Shown here one piece after another: positions 30,373 to 40,494 of a DNA stretch of 64,000 nt. The notes under the pieces are model-generated. The model did no database searches. It was not told where the DNA came from and saw nothing but the letters and a program-made list of their open reading frames with translations. The first letter of the stretch is position 1. Each line of letters starts with the position of its first letter. Location of the stretch: assembly GCF_018837975.1 (NCBI RefSeq), contig NZ_JAGSOY010000018.1:22243-86242 (forward strand), given 5' to 3'. The stretch comes from Zooshikella harenae. GTDB taxonomy: Bacteria; Pseudomonadota; Gammaproteobacteria; Pseudomonadales; Zooshikellaceae. The position numbers and the translations under genes were made by a program.

Positions 30373-31301
30373 ACTACACGCTTGCTCCAGGGTGAATGAA
30401 AGACCTGTTTTAGCTGGTCAACAGCTGAGTGTTGTGTTGTCAGGGGGTGAAATGTCATCCGATAGCGACGGCAGAAAGTCATCAGGGTTTGCTGGTGCTG
30501 TTGTGCTTGCTCAGCAAAGCGTTGACGCAACTGTTTTTGTTGAGAGTTTAATGAACAGCGGTGCTGGCCATCCGTAAAGGTATAGTTACCTGGAGGTGGT
30601 AACTGGCTTTCCAGCGGGTCCTGAATATGAAACATGAGCACATCATTATGGCTGGCAAGTCGAGATAAATATTGACGAGCTCGTTCGGAAAACTGCAGAA
30701 AATCGCTAAAAATCGCGACAGTGGAGCCTGGTTTTATTAAACGACAGGTATGTCCAAGCACATCAGCAAAGTAGGTTGAAGGTTCTGTAGGCTGAGCGGT
30801 CATACTCAAGGCATGATTATAAGCATGTATGTTATGTAGCAACTGCAGTACAGCTTTCTTTTGGCGTCGGGGTTTAATTTCCTGATGGCCTTTCTCTGAA
30901 AAGACAATACCACCAACACGGTCACTATTTGCCAAGGCTGCCCAGGCTATGGCAGAACCTGCCTCCGCAGCGATGACTGATTTAAAGTCACCCTGACTAC
31001 CAAAAAACAGCGACTGACTTTGATCGACCAAAATAAATACCGGGCGCTCTCGTTCTTCTTGAAAAACTTTGGTATGAGGCTCCTGGCTTCGAGCTGTTAC
31101 GCGCCAGTCGATAGTGCGAACATCATCACCAGGCTGGTAGACACGCACTTCGGCAAACTCGATACCTCGTCCTTTGCGACTGGAGCGGTATTGGCCGCTA
31201 AGTGCACTTTTGGCTATTCGCGGCCTAAACAGGCTCAATTCTTTACTATGTAGTCGTAGTTGTATTAGATCATCTAATGAAGAGTAGGCTCGATAAGTCA
31301 T
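30369..31301 (-). CDS. DUF58 protein of the MoxR/Bat operon
   Basis: 310 residues, cytoplasmic, no membrane segment. The DUF58 hallmark is present: SGQYRSSRKGRGIEFAEVRV, YQPGDDVRTIDWRVTARS and HTKVFQEERERPVFILVDQS, with SLFFGSQ after. The last part starts a VWA-like fold. In other bacteria DUF58 proteins act with the MoxR ATPase. It begins one base after the MoxR stop region and overlaps the DUF4381 start, so they are co-translated. Confidence 0.92.
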   Translation of the reverse strand: MTYRAYSSLDDLIQLRLHSKELSLFRPRIAKSALSGQYRSSRKGRGIEFAEVRVYQPGDDVRTIDWRVTARSQEPHTKVFQEERERPVFILVDQSQSLFFGSQGDFKSVIAAEAGSAIAWAALANSDRVGGIVFSEKGHQEIKPRRQKKAVLQLLHNIHAYNHALSMTAQPTEPSTYFADVLGHTCRLIKPGSTVAIFSDFLQFSERARQYLSRLASHNDVLMFHIQDPLESQLPPPGNYTFTDGQHRCSLNSQQKQLRQRFAEQAQQHQQTLMTFCRRYRMTFHPLTTQHSAVDQLKQVFHSPWSKRVV

Positions 31302-31302
31302 A

Positions 31303-32265
31303 TTAAGCTATTGGCACCACAGAAATGAGCTTGTCTATTACTTGCTGCGGACTGATACCTTCAGCTTCTGCTTCAAAAGACAGCAGGAGGCGATGTCGTA
31401 ACACATCATGAACAACGGCTTGCACATCATCAGGGCTCACAAAATCTTTATCATTTAACCAGGCGTAGGTTCTGGCACAGCGATCAAGAGCAATAGTGCC
31501 ACGAGGGCTGGCGCCATATTCAATCCAATTAGCAGCTTGTTTATCGTATTCGGCAGGGTGCCGACTGGCTTGAATAAGTTGGACAATATATTCCATAACA
31601 CTATCCGCCATGTGTAAATCAAGAATTTCTTGGCGGACAGCAAAAATAGAGGCTTGTGATACTGGCTCAGAGAGCGGTGTGGGGGAGTGGCTTTTAGCTT
31701 CTCCTCGTGCCAGTTGTAAAATTTGACGTTCAGCCGCAGCATCTGGGTAGTCAATTAATACATGTAATAAAAAGCGATCGAGCTGTGCTTCTGGTAAAGG
31801 GTAAGTACCTTCCTGTTCGATAGGGTTTTGGGTTGCCATCACTAAGAACAATTCTGGCAGTAAATAGGTTTGTTTGCCTACACTCACCTGGCGTTCAGCC
31901 ATCGCTTCCAGCAGGGCCGATTGAACTTTAGCGGGTGCACGGTTGATTTCATCTGCAAGCACTAAATTATGAAATATAGGGCCTTGTTGAAATTGGAAAG
32001 TACCATTTTCAGGACGATAGATATCAGTACCTGTTACATCCGCAGGCAGTAAATCGGGGGTAAATTGAATACGGTGAAAATTAGCTTCAAGCCCAGTAGC
32101 AAGCATTTTGATCGCTTTGGTTTTGGCTAAACCTGGAGCCCCTTCCACAAGTAAGTGACCATCAGCCAATAAAGCCATAAGCAGGCGTTCAATGAGATGC
32201 TGTTGTCCAATAATGACGGTAGCTAAATAGTCACGTAAAGCATTTATAGCGGCTCGATGACTCAT
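31303..32265 (-). CDS. MoxR-family AAA+ ATPase
   Basis: I use the ATG at 32265, preceded by AAAGG; an upstream ATG at 32307 would add 14 residues. 320 residues: Walker A EGAPGLAKTK (an Ala replaces the usual Gly, as is common in MoxR), Walker B LVLADEINRAP, the MoxR insert and sensor 1 MATQNPIEQEGTYPLPEAQL, with the DRFLLHVLIDYP arginine finger region. MoxR proteins are chaperone-like ATPases that work with VWA proteins. It is the first gene of the six-gene operon running to 25120. Confidence 0.94.
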   Translation of the reverse strand: MSHRAAINALRDYLATVIIGQQHLIERLLMALLADGHLLVEGAPGLAKTKAIKMLATGLEANFHRIQFTPDLLPADVTGTDIYRPENGTFQFQQGPIFHNLVLADEINRAPAKVQSALLEAMAERQVSVGKQTYLLPELFLVMATQNPIEQEGTYPLPEAQLDRFLLHVLIDYPDAAAERQILQLARGEAKSHSPTPLSEPVSQASIFAVRQEILDLHMADSVMEYIVQLIQASRHPAEYDKQAANWIEYGASPRGTIALDRCARTYAWLNDKDFVSPDDVQAVVHDVLRHRLLLSFEAEAEGISPQQVIDKLISVVPIA

Positions 32266-32665
32266 ACACCTTTCTCTTTGTAATGCTAATACGACACATT
32301 GTGTCAACCTGGGTGTCGTGTAATGAATTATGTTTTAGCGTTTAATCCTTCTAGCTATGGGGGTTATGCTATGGTTTTTCAATAGGATCAAACTTTGGTT
32401 TCTTTCCTTAGGGTTGCTTTATAGCAGGTTGTGTTCGGAAAATACGACTTAAGTGGCTTTTGAAAGTTCCCCTATAATTCCAAGACTAACTAGAAAAAGC
32501 TGCTGGCTGGGGTGACTGTGCCAACTAAAGACTGAAAAAATGAGATAACACAACGCGCTAATATATGTTTGTTTGAAGTTGGGCTTCTCTCGTTATCCCT
32601 TGCTCACCAGTTATTAATCCCTGAGCTACCTTGTGTAGTGTTTAGCTTCTCTTGGAGTGAGTGGT
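32266..32665. promoter_or_regulatory. Divergent promoter region of the MoxR operon and gdhB
   Basis: 400 non-coding bases. TATAAT at 32473-32478 is the best -10 candidate for gdhB, but no good -35 box lies at 17 bases. Nothing else could be assigned. Confidence 0.35.
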
Positions 32666-35600
32666 ATGGGCTATATTGCTGCGGATAACAAAGCTGACTT
32701 TTTGGCTAAATTAGTCGTTGAATTGGAGCATCATGTACCTAAGGAACAATATGAACCGCTTAGGGCATTTACACAGCAGTTTTTTTCAGTAACTGCTTTT
32801 GAAGACCTCGCTCGTTTACATAAAAGTGATGTTGTGGGGAGTACATTATCACTTTGGCGATACATCCAATATCATGATCCCTCACAGCCAAAGATAACAG
32901 TTATAAATCCTGAGTATGAACATCAAGGGTGGCACTCTACGCACACGATTATTCAAATACTGCATCAGGACTTACCCTTTATTGTTGACTCGGTACGGAT
33001 GACGCTCAATCAGCGTGGGTCAACGATTCATTATTTACAAAATAGTGTCTTTAATCACCTACGCGATCCCGCGCATCATTTGATGTTATCTGGCAAAAAT
33101 GCAACAGATGCTGTTAAACATAAAGAAGCTGTGCTTTACCTTGAAATTGATCGACTGGATAGTCAGCGCGAGCTAGCAGTATTGCAAGAAGAAATAACAG
33201 CCATTTTATCGGATGTTCGTTTGGTTGTGACAGATCATAAAGCAATTACTAAACGCGTAGCGGTGCTGGTTGAGCAAATAACTCAGCGTCCTGTAGGGAA
33301 GCTTGATGATATTCAAGAGATTAAAGCTTTTTTGCAATGGTTAATTAAGGATAACTTTACGTTCTTAGGCTATGAGGAACTCACGGTTGAGCAAAAAGGA
33401 CAACGAAAAAACCTTAAACCTGTAAAAGGTTCTACTTACGGTTTGCTAAAATCTGGAAGGTTATCATCTCAAGTTGATTGTGACTTTTATAGTAACAAAG
33501 CAATTGTCTGCTTCTCAAAGGCAGGGGAGCGCTCAACGGTTCATCGGCCTGCGTATCCAGACTACATTTCCATTAAACAATTAAATGAACAGGATGAAGT
33601 GGTTGGAGAAGCGAGAATTCTTGGTCTTTATACCTCGCCGGTTTATCATCAAAGCCCACATCACATTCCGTTGTTACGTCAAAAAGTAAAGCAAGTCATC
33701 GCGAGATCACATATTCATCCCAAGTCGCATCATGGTAAAGAACTGAACCAAGTATTGCAGGTATTGCCGCGAGAAGAGCTTTTTCAAATGTCATTTGATG
33801 AGCTATACCAAACGGCACTGGGGATTTTACAAATTCAGGAACGTCGTCAAATCAGACTGTTTATTCGTCAGGATAAAAATCAACTGTTTTATTCATGCTT
33901 GGTCTATATTCCTCGTGATGTGTACAACACACGTTTGCGAATAAAAATGCAACAAATTTTGGAAGATCGGCTCAATGTGCAGGATGCAGAGTTTACTACC
34001 TATTTTTCTGAGTCAGTGTTAGCGCGCGTACACTTTATTTTAAGAGTGAACCCAGACCATGAGCATAATTATAATTTGCAAACATTGACGAATGAAATAA
34101 TACAAGTTGCGTATTCCTGGGAGGATGAGTTTCGGGATACTTTACTTGAGGCAAAAGGGGAGGTGTTAGGTAACCATCTTATTGTGCAATATGCTGATGG
34201 TTTTCCTGCGGGCTATCGTGAAGTATTTTCACCTCGAACGGCAGTCGTTGATGTCGGACACCTTGAGTCATTAAGTGCTGATGATCCACTTGAGATTAGT
34301 TTTTATCAGTCCATTGATGATGTGGAAACCACATTGCACTTTAAGGTTTACCATTATAATAAACCTTTGCCACTGTCTGATTTAATACCCATTATTGAAA
34401 ATTTAGGCTTAAGGGTGGTGAGTGAACATCCTTATAAAATTCGTAAAAATTCAGGGGAGGTTTTTTGGACCCATGATTTTACCTTGGAATATGCGCTTGA
34501 ACCATCAGGTAATGGTCAACAGAGCATAAATGTACAGCAGGTAAATCGCATTTTTCAGGAAGCTTTTCGAGAAATTTGGTTTGGACGTGCGGAAAATGAT
34601 GGTTTTAATCGGTTGATACTGGGGGCACAGTTAGATTGGCGTCAGGTGGCCATGCTACGAGGTTATGCGCGCTATTTAAAACAGATTCTGTTTAGTTTGA
34701 GTCAGCCTTATATTGAGTCGACATTAATTCAAAACATTGTCATTACTAAGTTATTGGTTGAACTTTTTAATATTCGTTTTAATCCAGAATTTAAGGGTAC
34801 ATTAGCACACCGGCAACAACAGCAGCAGGATATTGAATACCAAATTTATGCTGCACTGGATGAGGTTAATGTCTTAAATCAGGATCGCACTTTACGTCGA
34901 TATGTTGAAGTCATCAGTGCCACATTACGTACAAACTTTTTTCAGTCTCAGGGCGCAAATGAATCGAATAATAGTGAACAGCCTAAGACTTATATTTCCT
35001 TTAAATTTGATCCTACGCATATCCCTGAAATGCCATTACCTCATCCTAAATACGAAATATTTGTTTATTCGCCGCGGGTTGAAGGTGTTCACCTTCGTGG
35101 CGGAAAAGTGGCTCGTGGAGGGTTACGTTGGTCTGACCGATTAGAAGATTATCGGACTGAAGTATTGGGGTTGGTGAAAGCACAACAAGTCAAAAATGCA
35201 GTGATTGTTCCTGTGGGTGCGAAAGGTGGCTTTGTGCCTAAACGGTTACCCACAGGTGACCGCGAAGCAATTATGGCAGAGGGGATTGCCTGCTATCAGC
35301 TATTTATTCGTGGGTTATTGGATTTAACTGATAATTTAGTGGCTAACGAATTAAGTAAACCACCTCAGGTGGTGTGTTATGACGATGAGGATTCATACTT
35401 AGTGGTGGCGGCGGATAAAGGAACAGCCACTTTTTCTGATATTGCCAATGCCATTGCTAATGAATATCAGTTTTGGCTGGGGGATGCATTTGCTTCGGGT
35501 GGTAGTGTTGGTTATGACCATAAAAAAATGGGCATTACTGCGCGAGGCGCATGGGTATCCGTACAGCGTCATTTCCGAGAACAAGGCATTGATGTTCAAC

Positions 35601-37543
35601 GTGAGACAGTTTCCGTGCTTGGCATTGGTGATATGGCTGGTGATGTATTTGGTAATGGAATGCTGTTATCAGAGCAAATTGCACTGGTGGCAGCCTTTAA
35701 TCATCTTCATATTTTTGTTGATCCTAACCCCGATGTGGGGGCGTCATTTGCTGAACGGCAACGACTGTTTGCTTTACCTCGATCAAGCTGGGTCGATTAT
35801 GATCAGCAATTGATTTCTGCTGGTGGTGGTATTTTCTCCAGAGATGCTAAATCTATAGTTATTTCACCTGAGATGCAGCAACGCTTTGCTATAACCGCAG
35901 CTAAATTAACACCCAATGAATTAATTCATGCCTTGTTAAAGTCACCTGTTGATTTGATTTGGAATGGTGGCATTGGTACGTATATTAAAGCACAGCGAGA
36001 GACGCATAATCAGGTGGGTGACAGAGCAAATGATGCACTGCGTATTAATGCGACTGACCTTCGTTGCCGTGTAGTCGGTGAGGGGGGGAATCTGGGCGTG
36101 ACCCAACTGGGTCGAGTAGAGTTTGCACTTAATACAGGTGCCATAAATACAGACTTTATAGACAATGCGGGTGGTGTTGATTGTTCTGACCACGAAGTTA
36201 ATATCAAAATCCTATTAAACAGTATTGTCACAAATGGTGATATGACCATTAAGCAACGTAATCAATTGCTTGAGAGCATGACTCATTCAGTTGCAGAGTT
36301 GGTTTTGCTGAATAATTATCGACAGGTGCAAGCTATCTCTCTTGAAGAGCGGCAAGCACAACAAAAGATCGATGAGTATCAGCGTTTTATTCACCACCTG
36401 GAAGCGCAAGGCAAACTTAATCGTCGCATTGAATACTTGCCAGATGATGAGACGCTGGCAGAGCGTATGACACAAAATCAAGGTCTGACGCGCCCAGAAT
36501 TATCAGTATTAATTTCTTACAGTAAATCAGATCTGAAAAATGCGCTGGTAAGTTCATCTGTACCTGATGATCCTTATCTAGCTCAGGAAGCATTAACCGC
36601 TTTTCCCGCTGTCCTTGCTGAGCGTTTTGGTGAGGAAATTCCCAAGCATCGACTTCACCGTGAAATTGTTTCTACGCAATTAGCCAATCATTTAATCAAT
36701 ATGATGGGGATCACCTTTGTTCATCGTATGCAGTTATCAACGGGAGGAGATGCAGCAGAGATTGCGCAGGCATTTGTCATTGCACGGGATGTTTTTGCCG
36801 TCAGTGAGTATTGGCAGCAAATTGAAGCATTAGATAACCATGTTGCGGCTGAAGTGCAATTGCAAATGATGCAAAATTTAATTCGCTTATTACGCCGGGC
36901 ATCTCGTTGGTTTATCCGCAATCATCGAGCAGATTTGTCTCCAAATACGTGTGTTGCCCATTATGGGCCGCGTATGCGTGAGTTTATTCAAGTGTTTCCA
37001 TCGTTACTGAATGACGAAACCTGTCAACGTTGGCAAGAGGAAACGAATGAGCTAATCAGTCAAGGGGTTGCTGATACATTAGCCGGTGTAGTGATTGGTT
37101 TTCGCCATGTGGTGAGTGGTTTGGCTATTATTCAGGCAGCGGATCAAACAGAATGTCCTTTACCTCTGGTCGCACGTGTTTATTTTGCCATGGCGGAGCG
37201 TTTACATTTAAACTGGTTTACTCAGGAGTTAGGTAAATTACCCGTCGATAACCATTGGCAATCACTAGCCCGTGAAAGTATCCGCGATGAGCTGTATTCA
37301 TTACAAAGGGCTTTAACTGTGAGTGTTTTGTTAACGAATAACACGCTCCAAAATAGACCCATTGAAGCCGTCGATATCCCTGCGTTAATAGAACAGTGGG
37401 TTGATGCTAATGAAGTATTAGTCAAACGCTGGGATAGCATGTTAGACGACTTACGTAGCCAGGGAGCTTCTGAACTGGCGATGTTTACAGTAGCGAATAG
37501 AGAGTTGACGGATATTGCCCGTAGTGGCCAACTAGAAAGTTAA
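32666..37543 (+). CDS. gdhB: Large NAD-specific glutamate dehydrogenase (180-kDa class)
   Basis: 1625 residues from the ATG at 32666 (GGAG 8 bases upstream; the GTG at 32657 is the alternative). The N-terminal half holds ACT-like regulatory regions (QDLPFIVDSVRMTLNQRGS). The catalytic block starts about residue 800 with EGVHLRGGKVARGGLRWSDR, followed by KAQQVKNAVIVPVGAKGGFV and SVLGIGDMAGDVFGNGML. It oxidises glutamate to 2-oxoglutarate and ammonia with NAD, a catabolic role. Length is normal for the class. It is transcribed alone and ends at a terminator. Confidence 0.96.
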   Translation: MGYIAADNKADFLAKLVVELEHHVPKEQYEPLRAFTQQFFSVTAFEDLARLHKSDVVGSTLSLWRYIQYHDPSQPKITVINPEYEHQGWHSTHTIIQILHQDLPFIVDSVRMTLNQRGSTIHYLQNSVFNHLRDPAHHLMLSGKNATDAVKHKEAVLYLEIDRLDSQRELAVLQEEITAILSDVRLVVTDHKAITKRVAVLVEQITQRPVGKLDDIQEIKAFLQWLIKDNFTFLGYEELTVEQKGQRKNLKPVKGSTYGLLKSGRLSSQVDCDFYSNKAIVCFSKAGERSTVHRPAYPDYISIKQLNEQDEVVGEARILGLYTSPVYHQSPHHIPLLRQKVKQVIARSHIHPKSHHGKELNQVLQVLPREELFQMSFDELYQTALGILQIQERRQIRLFIRQDKNQLFYSCLVYIPRDVYNTRLRIKMQQILEDRLNVQDAEFTTYFSESVLARVHFILRVNPDHEHNYNLQTLTNEIIQVAYSWEDEFRDTLLEAKGEVLGNHLIVQYADGFPAGYREVFSPRTAVVDVGHLESLSADDPLEISFYQSIDDVETTLHFKVYHYNKPLPLSDLIPIIENLGLRVVSEHPYKIRKNSGEVFWTHDFTLEYALEPSGNGQQSINVQQVNRIFQEAFREIWFGRAENDGFNRLILGAQLDWRQVAMLRGYARYLKQILFSLSQPYIESTLIQNIVITKLLVELFNIRFNPEFKGTLAHRQQQQQDIEYQIYAALDEVNVLNQDRTLRRYVEVISATLRTNFFQSQGANESNNSEQPKTYISFKFDPTHIPEMPLPHPKYEIFVYSPRVEGVHLRGGKVARGGLRWSDRLEDYRTEVLGLVKAQQVKNAVIVPVGAKGGFVPKRLPTGDREAIMAEGIACYQLFIRGLLDLTDNLVANELSKPPQVVCYDDEDSYLVVAADKGTATFSDIANAIANEYQFWLGDAFASGGSVGYDHKKMGITARGAWVSVQRHFREQGIDVQRETVSVLGIGDMAGDVFGNGMLLSEQIALVAAFNHLHIFVDPNPDVGASFAERQRLFALPRSSWVDYDQQLISAGGGIFSRDAKSIVISPEMQQRFAITAAKLTPNELIHALLKSPVDLIWNGGIGTYIKAQRETHNQVGDRANDALRINATDLRCRVVGEGGNLGVTQLGRVEFALNTGAINTDFIDNAGGVDCSDHEVNIKILLNSIVTNGDMTIKQRNQLLESMTHSVAELVLLNNYRQVQAISLEERQAQQKIDEYQRFIHHLEAQGKLNRRIEYLPDDETLAERMTQNQGLTRPELSVLISYSKSDLKNALVSSSVPDDPYLAQEALTAFPAVLAERFGEEIPKHRLHREIVSTQLANHLINMMGITFVHRMQLSTGGDAAEIAQAFVIARDVFAVSEYWQQIEALDNHVAAEVQLQMMQNLIRLLRRASRWFIRNHRADLSPNTCVAHYGPRMREFIQVFPSLLNDETCQRWQEETNELISQGVADTLAGVVIGFRHVVSGLAIIQAADQTECPLPLVARVYFAMAERLHLNWFTQELGKLPVDNHWQSLARESIRDELYSLQRALTVSVLLTNNTLQNRPIEAVDIPALIEQWVDANEVLVKRWDSMLDDLRSQGASELAMFTVANRELTDIARSGQLES

Positions 37544-37556
37544 CAGAATGTTCACT

Positions 37557-37684
37557 TATACCCAAAACGAAGGGTTTTTAGGGGCGGCCGTCAAGCGATG
37601 AAGCCTGCGGAGCTTATATTAATAAGTGACTGGGGGCGAATAGTGCCGACAACAAACCCTAAAAATGTTTCGTGAAGGGTATAT
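37557..37684. repeat. TATACCC repeat family, 128-bp copy (MITE-like)
   Basis: The element begins TATACCCAAAACGAAGGG and ends CGTGAAGGGTATA. The two ends match as inverted repeats over about 27 bases (TATACCC-4-CGAA-3-TTTTTAGGG in common). The inside GGCCGTCAAGCGATGAA recurs in the copy at 60096-60180. It has no coding capacity. It lies between the gdhB stop and its terminator. Confidence 0.8.
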
Positions 37685-37700
37685 ATTGAGTCAAGATAAG

Positions 37701-37725
37701 GGCAGCATTAGCTGCCTTTTTCTTA
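37701..37725 (+). terminator. Rho-independent terminator after gdhB
   Basis: GGCAGC-ATTA-GCTGCC followed by TTTTTCTT. The stem and T tail are complete. The repeat element lies between the gene and this terminator. Confidence 0.9.
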
Positions 37726-37809
37726 TTCACAAATATCTATTTTTACGAATGTGTTTCTACGGAGGTATTATTCTGTAATAATTTGTTATTGTGAGTACTC
37801 AAATAGTCA

Positions 37810-37832
37810 ATACCCACTTGACTTGTGGGTAT
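37810..37832 (+). promoter_or_regulatory. Hairpin before the DUF4399 gene
   Basis: ATACCCAC and GTGGGTAT pair around a short loop, about 120 bases before the start of the next gene. It resembles the ATACCC/GGGTAT hairpin at 20842-20861. It may be a leader structure or a minimal repeat end. Confidence 0.45.
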
Positions 37833-37951
37833 AATAAGTGGAAAAGAAGCGCGAGCAAGAGTACACAATTTCTCAGCATATTCTAATTTTAAAATTTTTT
37901 TGTTGGGATACATTGATCGTTAAAAATTTTTTTAACAACATGGAGAACATT

Positions 37952-38401
37952 ATGCGTCTGATTGTAAACTCAAAAAAGGCTCTGTTTGGTCTAGCATTGG
38001 GCTTAGCCTCATTATCCGCTTTTGCAGGTACAGAAAGCTTGATTTCAAAAGCACCAGAGGGAGCAAAACTTTATTTTATTAGCCCTCAGGATGGTGAATC
38101 TGTTTCAAAAACAGTGACTGTAAAATTTGGTTTGAAGGGCATGGGGATTGCGCCAGCAGGAATAAAAAAAGAGGGTACAGGGCATCATCATTTATTAATT
38201 GATGTTGATAAATTACCCGATATGAAGCAGTCACTACCCGCAAATGAGCATATTAAACATTTTGGGGGAGGCCAAACAGAAACAACAATTACGTTAAAAC
38301 CAGGAAAACATACGTTACAACTTTTATTGGGTAATTATTTACACATTCCTCATGATAAGCCCATTATGTCAAAAAAAATAACGATTACTGTTAAAGAGTA
38401 A
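37952..38401 (+). CDS. Periplasmic DUF4399 protein
   Basis: I place the start at the ATG at 37952, which has GGAG 7 bases upstream and begins a clean signal peptide (MRLIVNSKKALFGLALGLAS, ending AFA). The mature part of about 125 residues has LYFISPQDGESVSKTVTVKF, GLKGMGIAPAG, TGHHHLLID and LKPGKHTLQLLLGNY. This is the DUF4399 signature. The HHH motif could bind metal, but function is unproven. An earlier ATG at 37838 would add 38 residues without a signal. Tandem hairpins follow. Confidence 0.82.
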   Translation: MRLIVNSKKALFGLALGLASLSAFAGTESLISKAPEGAKLYFISPQDGESVSKTVTVKFGLKGMGIAPAGIKKEGTGHHHLLIDVDKLPDMKQSLPANEHIKHFGGGQTETTITLKPGKHTLQLLLGNYLHIPHDKPIMSKKITITVKE

Positions 38402-38405
38402 AACG

Positions 38406-38456
38406 AAAACGCTTAGCGTTTTAAAAACTTCTGGCGATTACTTGTCTAATCGCTAG
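38406..38456 (+). terminator. Tandem hairpins after the DUF4399 gene
   Basis: AAAACGC-TTA-GCGTTTT at 38406-38422 is followed by a 9-bp stem CTGGCGATT/AATCGCTAG at 38431-38456. The first has the A/T form of a terminator. Confidence 0.65.
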
Positions 38457-38618
38457 AAGATAGTAAATAAATACTCATTTATTATCGTTAATCTTACTAC
38501 AATAATCACCTGTCTATAAAGCTTATCAAAGTGGCCTTCACGTTTTTCTCACCAAATTTTGGTGGGTAACTATGCTATACTCATCGCACAATTTCTTTGT
38601 TTTGGATAGTGTTGTGTT

Positions 38619-40166
38619 ATGCATGCACTTTACTCTCTTGTTTTATTGAATAAATGTTATCCAGGTGTTGATGTGGCTACTGCCAAAGTCAAACTGGCTG
38701 GTATGCTTAAATTAGATAAGCAAACACTCGATCATCTACTTACAAAGCAAGAAGTTGTTATTAAGCGCAAACTAGATAAAGCTGCAGCTCAAAAGTACAG
38801 TGATAGTCTTAGCCAAACAGGATTTATGGTTTCTATTAAGGAAGAAGTACCACCCTCAGCGCCTCCACTCACGTTTGTTGAACAAGAAAATACTGAAAAG
38901 CACGCTGAGGCTGCTAGTCAGGCGGGTGAATCCAGGTCAGATGAAGGCAATGTTTATCGTTCACCGCAAGTTGATGTTGATATTAGTCGGCGCGTTTTTT
39001 GCCGTCAATGTGGTGCGCAAATAAGTGTTAATGCTTCTTTTTGTCCCGCTTGTGGTACAGGACAAATTATTGGGAAAGCTAAAAGTAAATATGTGGCAGG
39101 TTTATTGGCTATTTTTTGTGGTTTTTTGGGCATTCACCGATTTTATTTGGGGCATTGGTGGGGAATATTTTATATTTTGTTGATGGGGACGGGCTTATCG
39201 TTCATTATTTCGATCATAGAAGGTATCGTATTCTTATGTACTCCTAAAGAGAGCTGGTTACGTCGTTATGGTAATGTGCCAACATCAACGCCCATTGCGG
39301 CAATTATTGGTGGCATACTTGCCGTTATTGTGATTGTAGGAATATTGGCAGCCATTGCAATTCCTGCTTATCAAGATTACGTAGTACGTGCCAAAGTGAG
39401 AGAAGGTCTAACCTTCTCTGAACAAGCACGAGAGCAGCTATCACTGTTTATTCGGGCAAATAATGTGTTTCCAGAGAGTAATACGCAAGCAGGTTTGCCT
39501 GAAACTATTAATAATGAAATTGTGTCGTCCATTCGTGTCTCAAAAGGTGGATTATTAACGATTCAATTTCGTAAAGAAATCACGCATCAACCAAGTCAAA
39601 CCATTGTTTATCGCCCTTCGTTAGTTAATGGATGGGTCGAATGGGATTGCTCTGGTGGTAGTCTAGAACCTAAGTTTAGGCCTAGTGAATGCCGTGCTTC
39701 TGATGATTCCGGGGATGGAGTAAAAGACATTATTTCTGCTGATGGGCGCCTATCTGTGACAGTGCCTTCCCGATGGAACGTGATTAAGCAATTAAATGAA
39801 GAAGCCGTACTGCAGGCTGCTCAGCTCAGGGATGAAAATTATCTGATTGTGTTAGCAGAATCTAAAATAGATTTTGAAGAGTCTATTAGTGTTCGGGAGT
39901 ATGGTGAGCTTGTTTCTAATATTATTTTAAGCAGCCTAGAGCAATCAGAGCTAATCGCTGGGCCAACAAGTCTTGAGGTTAATGGACAACCCGCATTGAG
40001 TTATGAAATTGTGGGACGAACTCAACGGGTTAATATCTATTACTATCTAGTCGTGGCACAAAATGATGAAGAGTATTTTCAACTGGTCAGTTGGACACTT
40101 AAATCGCGGATGAATAGAAACAAACCAACCTTACAGCAGGTGATTAAAAGCTTTAAGGTTCAATAG
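38619..40166 (+). CDS. Zinc ribbon-TM2-pilin-like fusion membrane protein
   Basis: 515 residues with an unusual order. About 1-75 is a small helical domain (VATAKVKLAGMLKLDKQTLD). Residues about 129-148 are a zinc ribbon (CRQCGAQ, CPACGTG). About 153-205 is a TM2 pair (GLLAIFCGFLGIHRFYLGHW). Next comes a type IV pilin-like helix (GILAAIAIPAYQDYVVRAKV) with a short pilin body. The last 150 residues, from ISADGRLSVTVPSRWNV, form a separate PsbP/DUF1795-like domain. No prepilin cleavage site is at the N terminus, so it is a membrane protein, not a fibre pilin. Function unknown. Confidence 0.8.
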   Translation: MHALYSLVLLNKCYPGVDVATAKVKLAGMLKLDKQTLDHLLTKQEVVIKRKLDKAAAQKYSDSLSQTGFMVSIKEEVPPSAPPLTFVEQENTEKHAEAASQAGESRSDEGNVYRSPQVDVDISRRVFCRQCGAQISVNASFCPACGTGQIIGKAKSKYVAGLLAIFCGFLGIHRFYLGHWWGIFYILLMGTGLSFIISIIEGIVFLCTPKESWLRRYGNVPTSTPIAAIIGGILAVIVIVGILAAIAIPAYQDYVVRAKVREGLTFSEQAREQLSLFIRANNVFPESNTQAGLPETINNEIVSSIRVSKGGLLTIQFRKEITHQPSQTIVYRPSLVNGWVEWDCSGGSLEPKFRPSECRASDDSGDGVKDIISADGRLSVTVPSRWNVIKQLNEEAVLQAAQLRDENYLIVLAESKIDFEESISVREYGELVSNIILSSLEQSELIAGPTSLEVNGQPALSYEIVGRTQRVNIYYYLVVAQNDEEYFQLVSWTLKSRMNRNKPTLQQVIKSFKVQ

Positions 40167-40267
40167 GTTTTGCATTGAGCAATTCAAGAAAATTGAGGGA
40201 AATATAACAAATAGGGGATTTAGCTTGTTATGCTGCTAGGGACAGTTGTTATCGGAAAATCTTGATT

Positions 40268-40358
40268 TGGCGGTGAGGGAGGGATTCGAACCCTCGATAC
40301 GCTGTTAACGTATACACACTTTCCAGGCGTGCTCCTTCAGCCACTCGGACACCTCACC
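40268..40358 (-). tRNA. tRNA-Ser (anticodon GGA)
   Basis: The minus strand folds as a class II tRNA. It has acceptor GGTGAGG/CCTCACC, a D arm with GAGTGGC, an anticodon loop CTGGAAA giving GGA, a long variable arm GTATACGTTAACAGCGTAT and a T arm GAGGGTTCGAATCCCTC. A discriminator G and an encoded CCA end it at 40268. It reads UCC and UCU serine codons. Confidence 0.97.
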
Positions 40359-40494
40359 AGATGCGCTGCCCAATGACGTCGGGCAACGGCGCGCTAATGT
40401 ATAACAAATACGGGTAAAAGGCAAATGCAATTGACTTATAGTTTATATGTGTTAATTGTATTTTTTTGATAATTTATATCTATTGATGGATTAG

